Notes under the pieces: generated by a model
What the model was told of the DNA's origin: nothing
Seen by the model: only the letters and a program-made list of their open reading frames with translations
Database searches by the model: none
Shown here: positions 8,503 to 17,353 of the stretch, piece by piece
Position numbering within the stretch: position 1 is the stretch's first letter
Layout of the letters: each line of letters starts with the position of its first letter
Position numbers and translations under genes: made by a program
Source: Ignavigranum ruoffiae
GTDB taxonomy: Bacteria; Bacillota; Bacilli; Lactobacillales; Aerococcaceae
Length of the DNA: 64,000 bases
Assembly: GCF_900110675.1 (NCBI RefSeq)
Contig: NZ_FOEN01000010.1
Location: forward strand, 1-64,000
Direction of reading: 5' to 3'

Positions 8503-8568
8503 AATTTTTAATTCTATCTTGCTAAAGTCAGAGGCATTTGCTAGAATCCATATTATTGTATGAAATAA

Positions 8569-8597
8569 TTGGTTTTTCAAGTAAAGTAGCCTATAAT
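8569..8597 (+). promoter_or_regulatory. Promoter of mecA
   Basis: TTGGTT (8569-8574), a 17-base spacer and TATAAT (8592-8597) lie 28 bases before the mecA start codon. Confidence 0.65.
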
Positions 8598-8624
8598 AAG
8601 AGTAGTCATAAGGAGGTGACCGAT

Positions 8625-9290
8625 ATGGAAATGGAACATATTAACGAAAATCTTATCAAGGTTCTCATTGACACCAACGATCTCGCTGAGAGAGGGATTA
8701 ACTTCTTAGATTTGATTGGTGATCAGTCAAGTATCGAGAAATTCTTTTATTCTATCTTGGAAGAAGTAGATGTGGATCAGCATTTCCAAGAATCGGAAGC
8801 TGTAACGTTCCAAGTCATGCCCAATAAGGATGGCCTTGAATTATATATAAGCCGCAATAACTTTGAAGAGATGGAATCAATCTGGGAAGATGAAATTAGT
8901 CAACGTTTGTTAGAGCGTAAGAAACGGGCGGTCCAAGAAGACCACAGCCTGAAGGATTCTTCGACCAGAAAGAAGGTCATCAAAGAAGATTGGAGCAAGG
9001 TCGCTTCTTATCAACGGATTCGTTTTAATTCTTTAGAGGCTTTTCTAAGAGCAGCTCGAAGCATTAAAGATTCAGAACTTAGTTCGACCCTCTACGCCAT
9101 GCAAGGTGCCTATTATCTATCGCTAGGTCTTGAACCAGGATTGAGTTTGTCTGACTTAGACTATGACCATCCACTTTGGACCTTGTTAGAATATGGCGAA
9201 CTTGACAAAACAACGCCTCAAGTCCTCCAAGAACATGGTCAATTGATTCGTCAAGATGATGCGATTGAATTCTTTGCAGAAGATTTCTAA
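8625..9290 (+). CDS. mecA: MecA adaptor protein for the ClpC protease
   Basis: This is a ClpC adaptor that delivers substrates such as ComK/ComX-type competence factors for degradation; 221 residues. The N-terminal substrate-binding segment reads MEMEHINENLIKVLID and continues with NDLAERGINFLDL, the family signature. An acidic and basic linker (about residues 80-120) joins a C-terminal ClpC-binding domain ending near residue 221. The ATG at 8625 has AAGGAGGTGA eight bases upstream. MecA also influences Spx activity in B. subtilis, which fits its place right after spxA. It ends in a strong hairpin that overlaps the coiA ribosome site. Confidence 0.92.
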   Translation: MEMEHINENLIKVLIDTNDLAERGINFLDLIGDQSSIEKFFYSILEEVDVDQHFQESEAVTFQVMPNKDGLELYISRNNFEEMESIWEDEISQRLLERKKRAVQEDHSLKDSSTRKKVIKEDWSKVASYQRIRFNSLEAFLRAARSIKDSELSSTLYAMQGAYYLSLGLEPGLSLSDLDYDHPLWTLLEYGELDKTTPQVLQEHGQLIRQDDAIEFFAEDF

Positions 9291-9306
9291 TTAAATCGTC
9301 GGATTT

Positions 9307-9347
9307 GCCTTCCTTATCTACTATTTAGTAGATGAGGAGGGCTTTTT
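9307..9347 (+). terminator. mecA terminator overlapping the coiA ribosome binding site
   Basis: A 17-base-pair stem (9307-9323 with 9326-9342, allowing two G-T pairs, two-base loop) is followed directly by six or seven T and then the coiA ATG. The 3' arm contains GAGGAGGG, the only ribosome binding site available to coiA. The hairpin can thus both end mecA transcripts and hide the coiA start. Confidence 0.85.
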
Positions 9348-9348
9348 T

Positions 9349-10398
9349 ATGCATTTTGCCTTGGACAGAAATAGTCAATATATCAGTGCTGAACGAGCTT
9401 ATCAGCAATTTGGGTCAAAATTTTTTTGTCCGCGCTGCCAACAAAGTTTAATCATTAAAGAAAGTAAATTGGGCCGGCATTTTTTTGCCCATCGTTGGCC
9501 ATGCCAAGCAAGAATCGAACAAAAATTAGACATCAGCAAAGATAGTGAAACAGAAGCTCATCGAGCCTTTAAGAAGTATTTTGTAAATTATTTTAGACAA
9601 AGAGGTTTTCAAGCTGATAGTGAACATTATGAGGCGAGTATTCAACAATTTGCTGATGTTTGGCTCTCTTTGAACGGTCAGACTTGGATTATCGAATATC
9701 AAAAAAGTCCCATCCCCTCTTCCAGATTAGCACAAAGACACCAGGCCTATTTAAGTCAAAGCAATACGATTTATTGGATTATGGAAAAGAAAAAGGCGGT
9801 TTCAACTCACTCCCAGTTTAGCAAAAACATGATTCATTTCGATTCTTCACTAGGATATTTTCGTCTGTGCTGGGATGAAAGGTTTCAGCAACTCCATATT
9901 CAGTGCTTAGGTCAGACTGGTTTTATTTTTTATCAGATTAAGCCAAATCTATATAATTTGCCAGCCATCCACCTATGTCATCTTTCGAGCTTTGCCCGTC
10001 ATAATAAAATTCAAAGACCTGAAGTTATAAAGATGCCCACGCGCATTTATCATCAACGCAAAGTGCAGGCAATATTAACAAGTCAGGCTTATCGACCTTA
10101 TCTTCATGACCTCTACCAGTTAGGCATCAGTGTAGCACAACTTCCGGAGTGGATTTTTACGGCGCCGTTGCCTATTTTTATTGATTCGCCTGCTTGGCTA
10201 TATTGGACTTGGATTGCGCGCGCTCTTCAAGCCATGGATTCTGACACATTGATTCACTGCTTAGCCGATTACCTCGATTTTCTAGAAAAGAAAGGTTCAC
10301 TAAAATACGCTGATCTACCCTTGATTCGACATTCAATCAAGGAGGCATTGCTTCAAACTACTATTCATTATTTAAGGGATAAGAAAATAGATGAATGA
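9349..10398 (+). CDS. coiA: CoiA-like competence protein
   Basis: This is a 349-residue relative of CoiA, needed for recombination of incoming DNA during transformation in streptococci. A Zn-ribbon-like CPRC near residue 26 with CQAR near 55 occupies the N-terminus. A nuclease-like core of PD-(D/E)xK type is suggested by FADVWLSLNG...WIIEYQKSPIP near residues 103-125. The C-terminal half is poorly conserved. The start is fixed by family alignment (MxFALDxNxQYI) even though it lies only two or three bases after a terminator stem. The place between mecA and pepF is the normal one in Bacilli. Confidence 0.85.
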   Translation: MHFALDRNSQYISAERAYQQFGSKFFCPRCQQSLIIKESKLGRHFFAHRWPCQARIEQKLDISKDSETEAHRAFKKYFVNYFRQRGFQADSEHYEASIQQFADVWLSLNGQTWIIEYQKSPIPSSRLAQRHQAYLSQSNTIYWIMEKKKAVSTHSQFSKNMIHFDSSLGYFRLCWDERFQQLHIQCLGQTGFIFYQIKPNLYNLPAIHLCHLSSFARHNKIQRPEVIKMPTRIYHQRKVQAILTSQAYRPYLHDLYQLGISVAQLPEWIFTAPLPIFIDSPAWLYWTWIARALQAMDSDTLIHCLADYLDFLEKKGSLKYADLPLIRHSIKEALLQTTIHYLRDKKIDE

Positions 10399-10477
10399 AG
10401 ATAAAATCATGATAATAGCATCATTACAATAATATGGTAGAATATAGAGGCAAGAATAATATATTGGAGGAATTATT

Positions 10478-12283
10478 ATGACTGAATTACAGACTAGACA
10501 AGCATCCAATCCTGAATTTCATTGGGATTTAACGTCCATGTTTGCTAATGACGAAGCTTTCGAAGCTGAACTCAAAGCGAGTCAAACTGAGATTGATCAG
10601 GTTAAATCATTTGAAGGTCAACTCAATCAGAGTGCTCAGAAATTATTAGCAGCGATCGAAGCCTATTTGAAGATGGAGCGTACTTTGTCTAATCTTTATG
10701 TATATGGGCATTTAAAGAATGACCAAGATCAAGCTGATGCTAAATATCAAGATTTGTTTGCTCGGGTTTCTGCTCTTTACAGCGATGCGATGGCAGCGAG
10801 TGCCTATCTGCGTCCTGAATTATTAGCTATGGACCAAGCAACCTTAGATCAATTTATGGCTGAAGAACCAGGTCTTGCACCGTATCAACAATATCTTGAT
10901 GACTTACGTCGCTTCAAGGCTCATACCTTGTCGGCTGAAATCGAACAAATTCTGGCTCAGGGTGGACAATTCTTTGCTGGAAATGCCCAAACGTTCTCTT
11001 ATTTAAATAACGCAGACCTTGAGTTTCCGAAGGTAACCGACAAAGATGGCCAAGAGATTCAAATTACTCATGGTAACTTTATTAAATTACTAGAGTCTTC
11101 CGACCGCGACCTACGTCGGCAAACTTTCCAATCCTTCTATAAAGTGTACCATCAATTTAGAAATACCTTTGCTTCAATTTTAGGAACGGAGATTAAGAAG
11201 AATAATTTTGAAGCGAAGATTCGTAAATTTGATTCTGCGCGTCAAGCTTCGCTGTTTGCTAATAATGTGCCGGAATCTGTGTATGACACTTTAGTGAATA
11301 GTGTAAATCAACGGTTGGATTTATTGCATCGTTATGTCAAACTGCGCCGTAATTTATTGAAACTCGAAGACCTCGAAATGTATGATATGTTTACGCCCTT
11401 GTTAGGAGAACCACCAATTAAATTTAATTATGAAGAAGCCCAAGCGATTGTGCTGGAAGCGCTGAAACCAATGGGCGAAGATTATCTTGAAATTGTCCAA
11501 GCAGCCTTCGATGAAAAATGGATTGATGTTTATGAGAATAAAGGGAAACGTTCTGGAGCCTATTCAAGCGGATCTTACGATAGCAAACCTTATATCTTAA
11601 TGAATTTCCAAGAAGGAAACGATTCTCTTTATACCTTAATCCATGAAATGGGTCATAGTCTACATTCTTACTTGACCAATCAACACCAAGATTATGTTTA
11701 TAGTCATTATTCAATTTTCTTAGCCGAAATCGCTTCAACAACTAACGAGAACTTATTGACTGCCTATCTTTTAGAAAAATATCAAGACGTGAATATTCAA
11801 TTGTATATCTTGAATCATTTCTTAGACGGCGTAAAGTCGACAGTTTATCGTCAAACCCAGTTTGCTGAGTTCGAACATCTGATGTATCAAGAAGATGCAG
11901 CGGGTACGCCATTAACCGCTGAATTCTTATCAAAAGAATATCAAGCAATTAATGAGAAATATTATGGTGATGCGGTGAATTCTGATTCAGAAATTGCCCT
12001 AGAATGGGCTAGAATTCCACACTTCTACTATAATTACTATGTTTTCCAATATTCGACCGGATTCTCGGCAGCAACTGCCTTTGCCCAACGTATTCTATCA
12101 GGAGATCAAGAAGCTCGCGACCGTTATTTAAACTTCTTGAAATCAGGAAATAAAGACTATCCAATCGAAACGATGATTGAAGCGGGCTTGGATATGACCC
12201 AGCCGGATTATATTGATGCGACTTTGGATGTCTTTGAAGAAAGATTGAATGAATTTGAATCTTTATTAAAGTCCCAACAATAA
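10478..12283 (+). CDS. pepF: Oligoendopeptidase F (M3B)
   Basis: This is a cytosolic zinc metallopeptidase that cleaves oligopeptides of about 7-17 residues, 601 residues. The zinc site HEMGH is at about residues 389-393 with the downstream Glu in AEIASTTNE near 416. The N-terminal helical domain and HFYYNYYVFQYSTG near 520 are typical of M3B enzymes. A TTGGAGG precedes the ATG. It probably has its own weak promoter (TGGTAGAAT at about 10435-10443) and is followed 25 bases later by the next gene on the same strand. Confidence 0.95.
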   Translation: MTELQTRQASNPEFHWDLTSMFANDEAFEAELKASQTEIDQVKSFEGQLNQSAQKLLAAIEAYLKMERTLSNLYVYGHLKNDQDQADAKYQDLFARVSALYSDAMAASAYLRPELLAMDQATLDQFMAEEPGLAPYQQYLDDLRRFKAHTLSAEIEQILAQGGQFFAGNAQTFSYLNNADLEFPKVTDKDGQEIQITHGNFIKLLESSDRDLRRQTFQSFYKVYHQFRNTFASILGTEIKKNNFEAKIRKFDSARQASLFANNVPESVYDTLVNSVNQRLDLLHRYVKLRRNLLKLEDLEMYDMFTPLLGEPPIKFNYEEAQAIVLEALKPMGEDYLEIVQAAFDEKWIDVYENKGKRSGAYSSGSYDSKPYILMNFQEGNDSLYTLIHEMGHSLHSYLTNQHQDYVYSHYSIFLAEIASTTNENLLTAYLLEKYQDVNIQLYILNHFLDGVKSTVYRQTQFAEFEHLMYQEDAAGTPLTAEFLSKEYQAINEKYYGDAVNSDSEIALEWARIPHFYYNYYVFQYSTGFSAATAFAQRILSGDQEARDRYLNFLKSGNKDYPIETMIEAGLDMTQPDYIDATLDVFEERLNEFESLLKSQQ

Positions 12284-12308
12284 TTACACTGAGTAGAGGA
12301 TGAGAACG

Positions 12309-13622
12309 ATGACCGATTTTAGCCATCGACGGTTTCAATCGATGAATTTATTCACAGGTTGTCTATTGATTGGCCTGGTGATTGCTTTATATATCTGGCG
12401 GATCAAGGTCATTGTCGGCGGCGCCCTGGTCTTGGCTTTAGCTTTACTTGGCTTGGGGCTTTGGCAATTATACAACTATGCTCACACTCGCAGGCAAGTA
12501 AAGCAAGGGCAGGTCAATCCTTTATGGCGTCACCCTTTGGTTGTCGGTCTCATCGAATTTGCTTTAGGCATAGCTTTAATCACTCAATTAAAGTTGCTGC
12601 CTCTATCTTTCGCCATCTTGTTAGGCCTCTATCAATTATTGATGGGGCTGATTGGTAGTCTTGATTATTTTTTGAATTGGCGTGATCGGGCACGGAATCA
12701 ATGGAGTCAACTGGTAAATACACTTTTGCATTTGGCTTTTGCCGTAGCCAGCCTATTTCTTTCGAATCGGATTGACCATACTTTATGGCGGTTTATGCTC
12801 TATCTCTTGCTCTTAGCCTTAAATTTCTTCTATGATAGTCAATATTTCTCTAAACGTTGGGGACTAACTTATCAGAACCGTTTCGTGCGGACCCCATTAC
12901 CTTTGTTGTTGACCGTTTTGATGCCTTATCAATTACAGTATAAGATTCAGAATTTTTTGGCCAAGGATCAAAGCATGCAACCAGAAATCTTGCAGGCTTT
13001 CCAGAGTCAAAGTAAGTTTGGCGAGACGGGACAAGTTGAGGTCTTTATCCATACCAGTCCTTACGGTTTCGATCGCTTTGGTCATGCAGATATTGCCTTT
13101 CAAGGGAAGGTTTATTCTTACGGTAACCACGATGCCGATTCGCGGAAACTCTTTGAAATGATCGGCGATGGGGTCGTTCTAGTTGCAGATCGCCAGGCCT
13201 ATATAGATTTTATGACCAGTCGTCGAATTACGATGATTTCCTTCGGGATTCAGTTAAATGCTCAAGAAGAAACTCAATTAAGTCAGCAGATTGAACGTTT
13301 GCTTGGTCAATTGGAGGAATTTGAGTTGACCTCTGCGAAGCAATTAGCAACTTTCGTCGGCATCTTTAGTCAGCGCAGTTCAATCGCTCTTTATAAATTT
13401 AAACAAGGACTCTTTAAGACTTATTTTGTCTTAGGAAGCAATTGTGTAATGTTCGTCGACTACTTGTTACAACAAACAGGTATCGATATCTTGGCCTTTG
13501 CGGGTATTATGACACCAGGCAGTTACTATGATTATTTCAATAAAGAATTTCACAAAGCCGATAGTAAAGTTGTCAGTAAGTCCTTGTTAAATCGTGACCT
13601 GTTGAAACGAATGCAAGTTTAG
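12309..13622 (+). CDS. Polytopic membrane protein with cytosolic or external papain-like tail
   Basis: The function is not known. The first about 195 residues are mostly hydrophobic, with about six to seven membrane segments in paired hairpins reminiscent of DUF308/HdeD proteins. The tail (about 225-437) is soluble. There, RFGHADIAFQGKVYSYG (His near 259) and GSNCVMFVDYLL (Cys near 379) have the His-then-Cys order of circularly permuted papain-fold proteins such as YiiX or LRAT (NCEHF). That makes a thiol hydrolase or acyltransferase possible, by inference only. The ATG at 12309 follows AGAGGA by eight bases; the earlier ATG overlaps it. The next gene begins ten bases after its stop, suggesting an operon with the thioesterase-like gene. 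Confidence 0.7.
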   Translation: MTDFSHRRFQSMNLFTGCLLIGLVIALYIWRIKVIVGGALVLALALLGLGLWQLYNYAHTRRQVKQGQVNPLWRHPLVVGLIEFALGIALITQLKLLPLSFAILLGLYQLLMGLIGSLDYFLNWRDRARNQWSQLVNTLLHLAFAVASLFLSNRIDHTLWRFMLYLLLLALNFFYDSQYFSKRWGLTYQNRFVRTPLPLLLTVLMPYQLQYKIQNFLAKDQSMQPEILQAFQSQSKFGETGQVEVFIHTSPYGFDRFGHADIAFQGKVYSYGNHDADSRKLFEMIGDGVVLVADRQAYIDFMTSRRITMISFGIQLNAQEETQLSQQIERLLGQLEEFELTSAKQLATFVGIFSQRSSIALYKFKQGLFKTYFVLGSNCVMFVDYLLQQTGIDILAFAGIMTPGSYYDYFNKEFHKADSKVVSKSLLNRDLLKRMQV

Positions 13623-13632
13623 GAGGGATAGC

Positions 13633-13983
13633 ATGGAGAAAACTTTTATCGTTAAAAAAGAACATGGAGCCGATCAAATTGGTTCGGGTATGTTAGCTGT
13701 TTTATCCACACCAACTCTGTTAGCTTTTATGGAGCAGGTAGCCCAGGAGGAAGGACAGACTCACTGTCAGCCAGGGGAGTCGACTGTGGGAATCGAAGTT
13801 CAGTTAAATCATTTAAAAGCAACTAAGATAGGTCAAGAGGTGCATATCCAAGCTCAATTAGTGGAACAAAATAAACGGATTTTGACCTATGACATTCAAG
13901 CTTGGGAAGGGGAGGAAAAGATTGGTCAGGCTCAACATAAACGAGCCATTATCAATGTGGAATCCTTCCTGGCTAAGTTATAA
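13633..13983 (+). CDS. FlK-like hotdog thioesterase
   Basis: This is a single hotdog-fold domain of 116 residues resembling the fluoroacetyl-CoA thioesterase (FlK) family; such proteins hydrolyse small acyl-CoA esters. The helix STPTLLAFMEQVAQEE (about residues 26-41) and the strand block STVGIEVQLNHLKATKIGQE fit the family. The physiological substrate is unknown; most homologues in Bacilli are annotated only as thioesterase family. It is tightly linked to the preceding membrane protein (ten-base gap, AGGAGGG site), so the two may act together. A bidirectional terminator follows and separates it from trmB on the other strand. Confidence 0.8.
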   Translation: MEKTFIVKKEHGADQIGSGMLAVLSTPTLLAFMEQVAQEEGQTHCQPGESTVGIEVQLNHLKATKIGQEVHIQAQLVEQNKRILTYDIQAWEGEEKIGQAQHKRAIINVESFLAKL

Positions 13984-14033
13984 TCACTAGAAAAGATACT
14001 TGTCTTATAGGACCTAGAATTCAATCATTAAAC

Positions 14034-14074
14034 AAAAATGGACGGAAACCTGTTTGCGGGTCTTCGTCCATTTT
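14034..14074. terminator. Bidirectional terminator between thioesterase gene and trmB
   Basis: AAAATGGACG (14035-14044) pairs with CGTCCATTTT (14065-14074), with A and T runs on the two sides. It can serve both convergent genes. Confidence 0.8.
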
Positions 14075-14151
14075 AATTATTTTTTTGATTTTTCAGCTGA
14101 TGCTCACTGTTAATTATTTGCTAAATTATTTCCGAGTTTTCCCGTAAGATA

Positions 14152-14814
14152 TCAGTTAATAGGTGTGTGCTTTTTTTGCGGAAAAATAGCTTCTAAACGA
14201 TAGATGGGGTGGCCCTTGGCTGAGAATTTCTCTTCATACTCGGTCATAATATTTCCTTGGAAGTCACTCTGATGTAAATCCAACCAGACTTGTTTAAAGG
14301 CCATGCCGTATTGGGACATGGAAGCTAGAGAATACTCGAATAAACCTTGATTGTCTGTTTTGAAATGGAGTTCGCCATCAGTCGATAGTACTTGTTCATA
14401 CTGATTCAAGAAGTGAGGTGAAGTGAGTCGTCGTTTTGTATGGCGTTTTTTAGGCCAAGGGTCTGAGAAATTCAGATAGATTCGAGAGATTTCGCCCGAA
14501 GCGAAGAAGTCTGAAATTTCGCCACCATCTTGGTTTATAATTCTTAGATTTGGCAAAGGTTCTGCAACAATCCGCTCCAAAATCCGCACGGCCACACTAG
14601 TTTGTAATTCCATAGCAATGAAATTGATGTCGGGATGAGCTTGGGCCATAGAATAGATGAACCGACCTTTGCCAGAGCCCACTTCTAAATAGATGGGGTG
14701 ATTATTGTGGAATTCATCCTGCCAATGACCTTTTAATTGATCTAAGTTAACCGGTACGTATTGAGGATAGTCATCGAGCATATCTTGAGCCCAGGGAATA
14801 TTTCTTAAGCGCAT
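14152..14814 (-). CDS. trmB: tRNA (guanine-N7)-methyltransferase
   Basis: This is a SAM-dependent enzyme that makes m7G46 in the tRNA variable loop, 220 residues. The SAM motif is IYLEVGSGKGRFI near residue 40. The catalytic and tRNA-binding block is NFSDPWPKKRHTKRRL near 117-131, diagnostic for TrmB. AAGGATG precedes the ATG. It lies downstream of the kinase-like gene on the same strand, as ytmP-trmB do in B. subtilis and many lactic acid bacteria, but a hairpin in the 86-base gap may uncouple them. Confidence 0.95.
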   Translation of the reverse strand: MRLRNIPWAQDMLDDYPQYVPVNLDQLKGHWQDEFHNNHPIYLEVGSGKGRFIYSMAQAHPDINFIAMELQTSVAVRILERIVAEPLPNLRIINQDGGEISDFFASGEISRIYLNFSDPWPKKRHTKRRLTSPHFLNQYEQVLSTDGELHFKTDNQGLFEYSLASMSQYGMAFKQVWLDLHQSDFQGNIMTEYEEKFSAKGHPIYRLEAIFPQKKHTPIN

Positions 14815-14849
14815 AGTATCATCCTTTATATAGTAGTATTCAGAAAGAA

Positions 14850-14899
14850 ACGAACAAATTCGAGTTAGGCCAAGGAGACCTTCGCTTAAATTTGTTCGT
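14850..14899 (-). terminator. Hairpin between the kinase-like gene and trmB
   Basis: ACGAACAAATT (14850-14860) is the perfect complement of AATTTGTTCGT (14889-14899). On the minus strand it follows the kinase-like gene stop immediately and is followed by TTCTTTCT, a moderate U-rich tail. Partial readthrough into trmB is likely. Confidence 0.6.
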
Positions 14900-14900
14900 G

Positions 14901-15686
14901 TTAATGTGATTGATAGATTGATTTAAGCCGTAAGACAGTTTCATTTACTTTATGATAACGGCCTTCTTTGTAAAATTGTTTGATCAGATATAAGCAATTA
15001 ATTAAACTATACCATTTTACCCGTTGATAGAAGGCTTGGTCCATGTCGAATTGATAATCGGCTAGCCAAGTCGTCCATTCGCGGGGCGGAAAGTATTGGA
15101 GCAAGAGGTAAGTTAAGTCACTTAAAGGGTCAGCGATACGAACATTCTCCCAATCGACGACATAGAGATTCTTGCTTTCTTCGTCAAAGAGGAAATTATT
15201 ATGATGCAAATCACCATGGCAGACACATAAATCGACATCATAGAAATAATCGTGGACCGCATCTTCTAAATAATGAATGACTTCATTAAAGAACAGATGA
15301 GTTTGAAGATGCTCGGGTAAACCGTCGAAATAGGCTTGGATGAAGTCGACCGGTCGGAATGTCTGGCCACCAACCCGTTTGAGCATTTGCAAGAGATGTT
15401 CTGAATGATGGATGGTCATAATAATATTCTTGACCGAATCTTGACTCATATCTTCACGAGAGAGAACATGACCGTTCTTCCATTCTTGGGCGACCAGTGT
15501 ATCACCGGAATATGTTTTTTGAGTCCACATTAACTTGGGCGTGATGCCTTCAGCGGATAAGGTGGTTATAAAAGGGGAGGAGTTTCTTTTAAGGAAGACT
15601 TTTTCATTTTCTTTGATTCCCATATAAGTTTCACCACTGCCACCGGCAATGGGATGCAGCTGCCAGCCGTCTTCTGGAACATACAT
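14901..15686 (-). CDS. ytmP: YtmP-like phosphotransferase (choline/aminoglycoside kinase fold)
   Basis: This is a protein-kinase-like small-molecule phosphotransferase of 261 residues. The catalytic loop CVCHGDLHHNNFLFDE (near residue 165) and the Mg-binding VVDWENVRIADP near 187-198 are the APH/choline kinase signatures. The N-terminal lobe has GGSGETYMG and VFLKRN. The substrate is unknown; in lactic acid bacteria this gene is paired with trmB. The ATG at 15686 is preceded by GGAAAGGAGGGG, whereas the longer reading lacks a site. A PepSY-domain gene lies just upstream on the same strand, 68 bases away. Confidence 0.85.
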   Translation of the reverse strand: MYVPEDGWQLHPIAGGSGETYMGIKENEKVFLKRNSSPFITTLSAEGITPKLMWTQKTYSGDTLVAQEWKNGHVLSREDMSQDSVKNIIMTIHHSEHLLQMLKRVGGQTFRPVDFIQAYFDGLPEHLQTHLFFNEVIHYLEDAVHDYFYDVDLCVCHGDLHHNNFLFDEESKNLYVVDWENVRIADPLSDLTYLLLQYFPPREWTTWLADYQFDMDQAFYQRVKWYSLINCLYLIKQFYKEGRYHKVNETVLRLKSIYQSH

Positions 15687-15754
15687 GTCGCCCCTCCTTT
15701 CCCCGTAAAGTTTCGTAACCATTATTTTAACATGTATTTAATGAACTTCAAGAC

Positions 15755-16084
15755 TTACTTGCCAGTTTCAACCAGATCAATAATCTCGCCCGTATAGACA
15801 TCAGCAGCAAATTGATAAATCTTCACTTGGTCTTGATCTTGAATAGTTAAGCCACCAAAGTAAACTAGCGGACGACTGTCGAAACCATGATATTCAATCA
15901 CATCATAATCAATCCAAGATCCTTCAATTTTTCCTTGATCTTTTACTTGTTCTTTAACTTTCTCTAAGACTTTTCCAGCGGGTTGAGGTCGGTTTTCTTT
16001 AATAAAAAGGGCGGTAGCTACGCCAATAATCGTTCCACTGAGTAGAATTAAAGTCGCCAAAATATTGTTTTTATTCTTTGACAT
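15755..16084 (-). CDS. Small PepSY-domain membrane protein
   Basis: This is a 109-residue protein with one N-terminal membrane helix (about residues 8-28, ATLILLSGTIIGVATALFI) and an extracytoplasmic PepSY-like domain (about 45-107). That domain contains the two strands WIDYDVIEYHGFDSRPLVYF and KIYQFAADVYTGEIIDL. PepSY domains are usually inhibitory or regulatory toward secreted peptidases, but a function for this small form is not established. The start at 16084 has AAGGATGATCACC upstream; the Met nine bases earlier overlaps the ribosome site. Being next to the YtmP-like gene is conserved in related bacteria, to my recollection. Confidence 0.75.
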   Translation of the reverse strand: MSKNKNNILATLILLSGTIIGVATALFIKENRPQPAGKVLEKVKEQVKDQGKIEGSWIDYDVIEYHGFDSRPLVYFGGLTIQDQDQVKIYQFAADVYTGEIIDLVETGK

Positions 16085-16244
16085 GGTGATCATCCTTTCT
16101 GCATTCTATATTATAACATTTTGCGAGTGAATTCACGGGATTCCTTGCTTTTCTCTCAGGCTAAACATTGATTTTACCATGGTCTTGTGTAAGAATAAGT
16201 ATTATGAAATGCACATTCTAAGGAGGTAGGCTTAGCCGCTTATT

Positions 16245-17315
16245 ATGGAAGAAAAATTATGGAATCGTATCAAAGAGTTGACCGAATTGCAAGCAATTTC
16301 AAATCACGAGAACAATGTTCGCGAGTACCTGGCCGATAAAATGGAAGGTCTGGTAGATTCAATTGAGACCTTTGGTTTAGGGAATATTTATGGTATTCGT
16401 AAGAGTGCCAATCAAGATGCGCCAACCCTCATGGTTGCTGCTCACATGGACGAAGTCGGCTTCATGGTTGCTAAGATTCATGAGAATGGAACCATTAGTG
16501 TTGTTCCAATTGGTGGTTGGAATCCTTATGCGGTTTCTGCTCAACGTTATACCTTACAAACTGAAAAAGGGGATTACCCTATTATTTCAGGTGCGGTCAG
16601 TCCTCACTTATTACGGGGTAGCAAAGCGGCCAGCATTAAACCGGAAGACGTGCGCTTCGATGCCGGCTTTGAATCTGCGGAAGAAGCTGCAGAATATGGT
16701 GTACGCCTAGGGGATTCAATTGTTCCACTAACAGAAACCATCCTAACAGCGAATAAACAATCTATTATGAGTAAAGCCATTGACAATCGTTATGGTTGTG
16801 CTGTAATCTTAGATGCTCTTGAGAATACGGTCGATGAAGCATTGAATCATCACTTAGTGATTGGGGCCAATGTTCAAGAAGAGGTCGGTCTACGGGGAGC
16901 TCGGGGAGCAGTGCATCGTTATCAACCGGACTTATTCTTCGCCGTTGACTGTTCACCAGCAGGGGATGCTGAAGGAGATAAGAAGGCAGAAGGTCAACTA
17001 GGCCAAGGTTTCTTATTACGGATGCAAGACCCTGGTATGTTAACGCATCGCGGTATGATTGAATTCCTTCGTGATACCGCCGAAGATTGCAAGATTCCAT
17101 ATCAATATTATTTCTCTAAAGGTGGTACCGATGCAGGTGCAGCTCATTTAATGAATGAAGGCATTCCTTCAGCGGTGATTGGTTTACCAGCACGTTATAT
17201 TCATGGACATCAAGCCCTCTTTAGAATTTCTGATTATGAAGCAGCGAGTGAAATGTTAACTCAAGTTATTCGTCGTTTCGACCGGACTACTTTTGAAACC
17301 ATTATTAACAAATAA
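16245..17315 (+). CDS. pepA: Glutamyl aminopeptidase, M42 family
   Basis: This is a cytosolic di-metal aminopeptidase of 356 residues that removes N-terminal acidic residues in lactic acid bacterial PepA. Metal and catalytic motifs are AAHMDEVGFMV near residue 65, SKAIDNRYGCAVI near 178, NVQEEVGLRGARGA near 210, AVDCSPAGD near 232 and YIHGHQA near 317. AAGGAGG lies 16 bases before the ATG, with the shorter TTATT between; no closer start is present. A second M42 peptidase is encoded at 51982-53040. It precedes ytpR by 38 bases and may be cotranscribed. Confidence 0.93.
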   Translation: MEEKLWNRIKELTELQAISNHENNVREYLADKMEGLVDSIETFGLGNIYGIRKSANQDAPTLMVAAHMDEVGFMVAKIHENGTISVVPIGGWNPYAVSAQRYTLQTEKGDYPIISGAVSPHLLRGSKAASIKPEDVRFDAGFESAEEAAEYGVRLGDSIVPLTETILTANKQSIMSKAIDNRYGCAVILDALENTVDEALNHHLVIGANVQEEVGLRGARGAVHRYQPDLFFAVDCSPAGDAEGDKKAEGQLGQGFLLRMQDPGMLTHRGMIEFLRDTAEDCKIPYQYYFSKGGTDAGAAHLMNEGIPSAVIGLPARYIHGHQALFRISDYEAASEMLTQVIRRFDRTTFETIINK

Positions 17316-17353
17316 TTTAAGTAAATTTGCAATTTGAATTAAAGGAGAAGACT

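Noticed and set aside
9349-10398. coiA as a pseudogene because it starts right after a terminator
   Set aside because: The frame is open for 349 codons with conserved family motifs, so it is more likely regulated than dead.
13633-13983. Hotdog protein as part of the PHA pathway
   Set aside because: It matches FlK-type thioesterases rather than MaoC/PhaJ and lies 28 kb from the pha genes.
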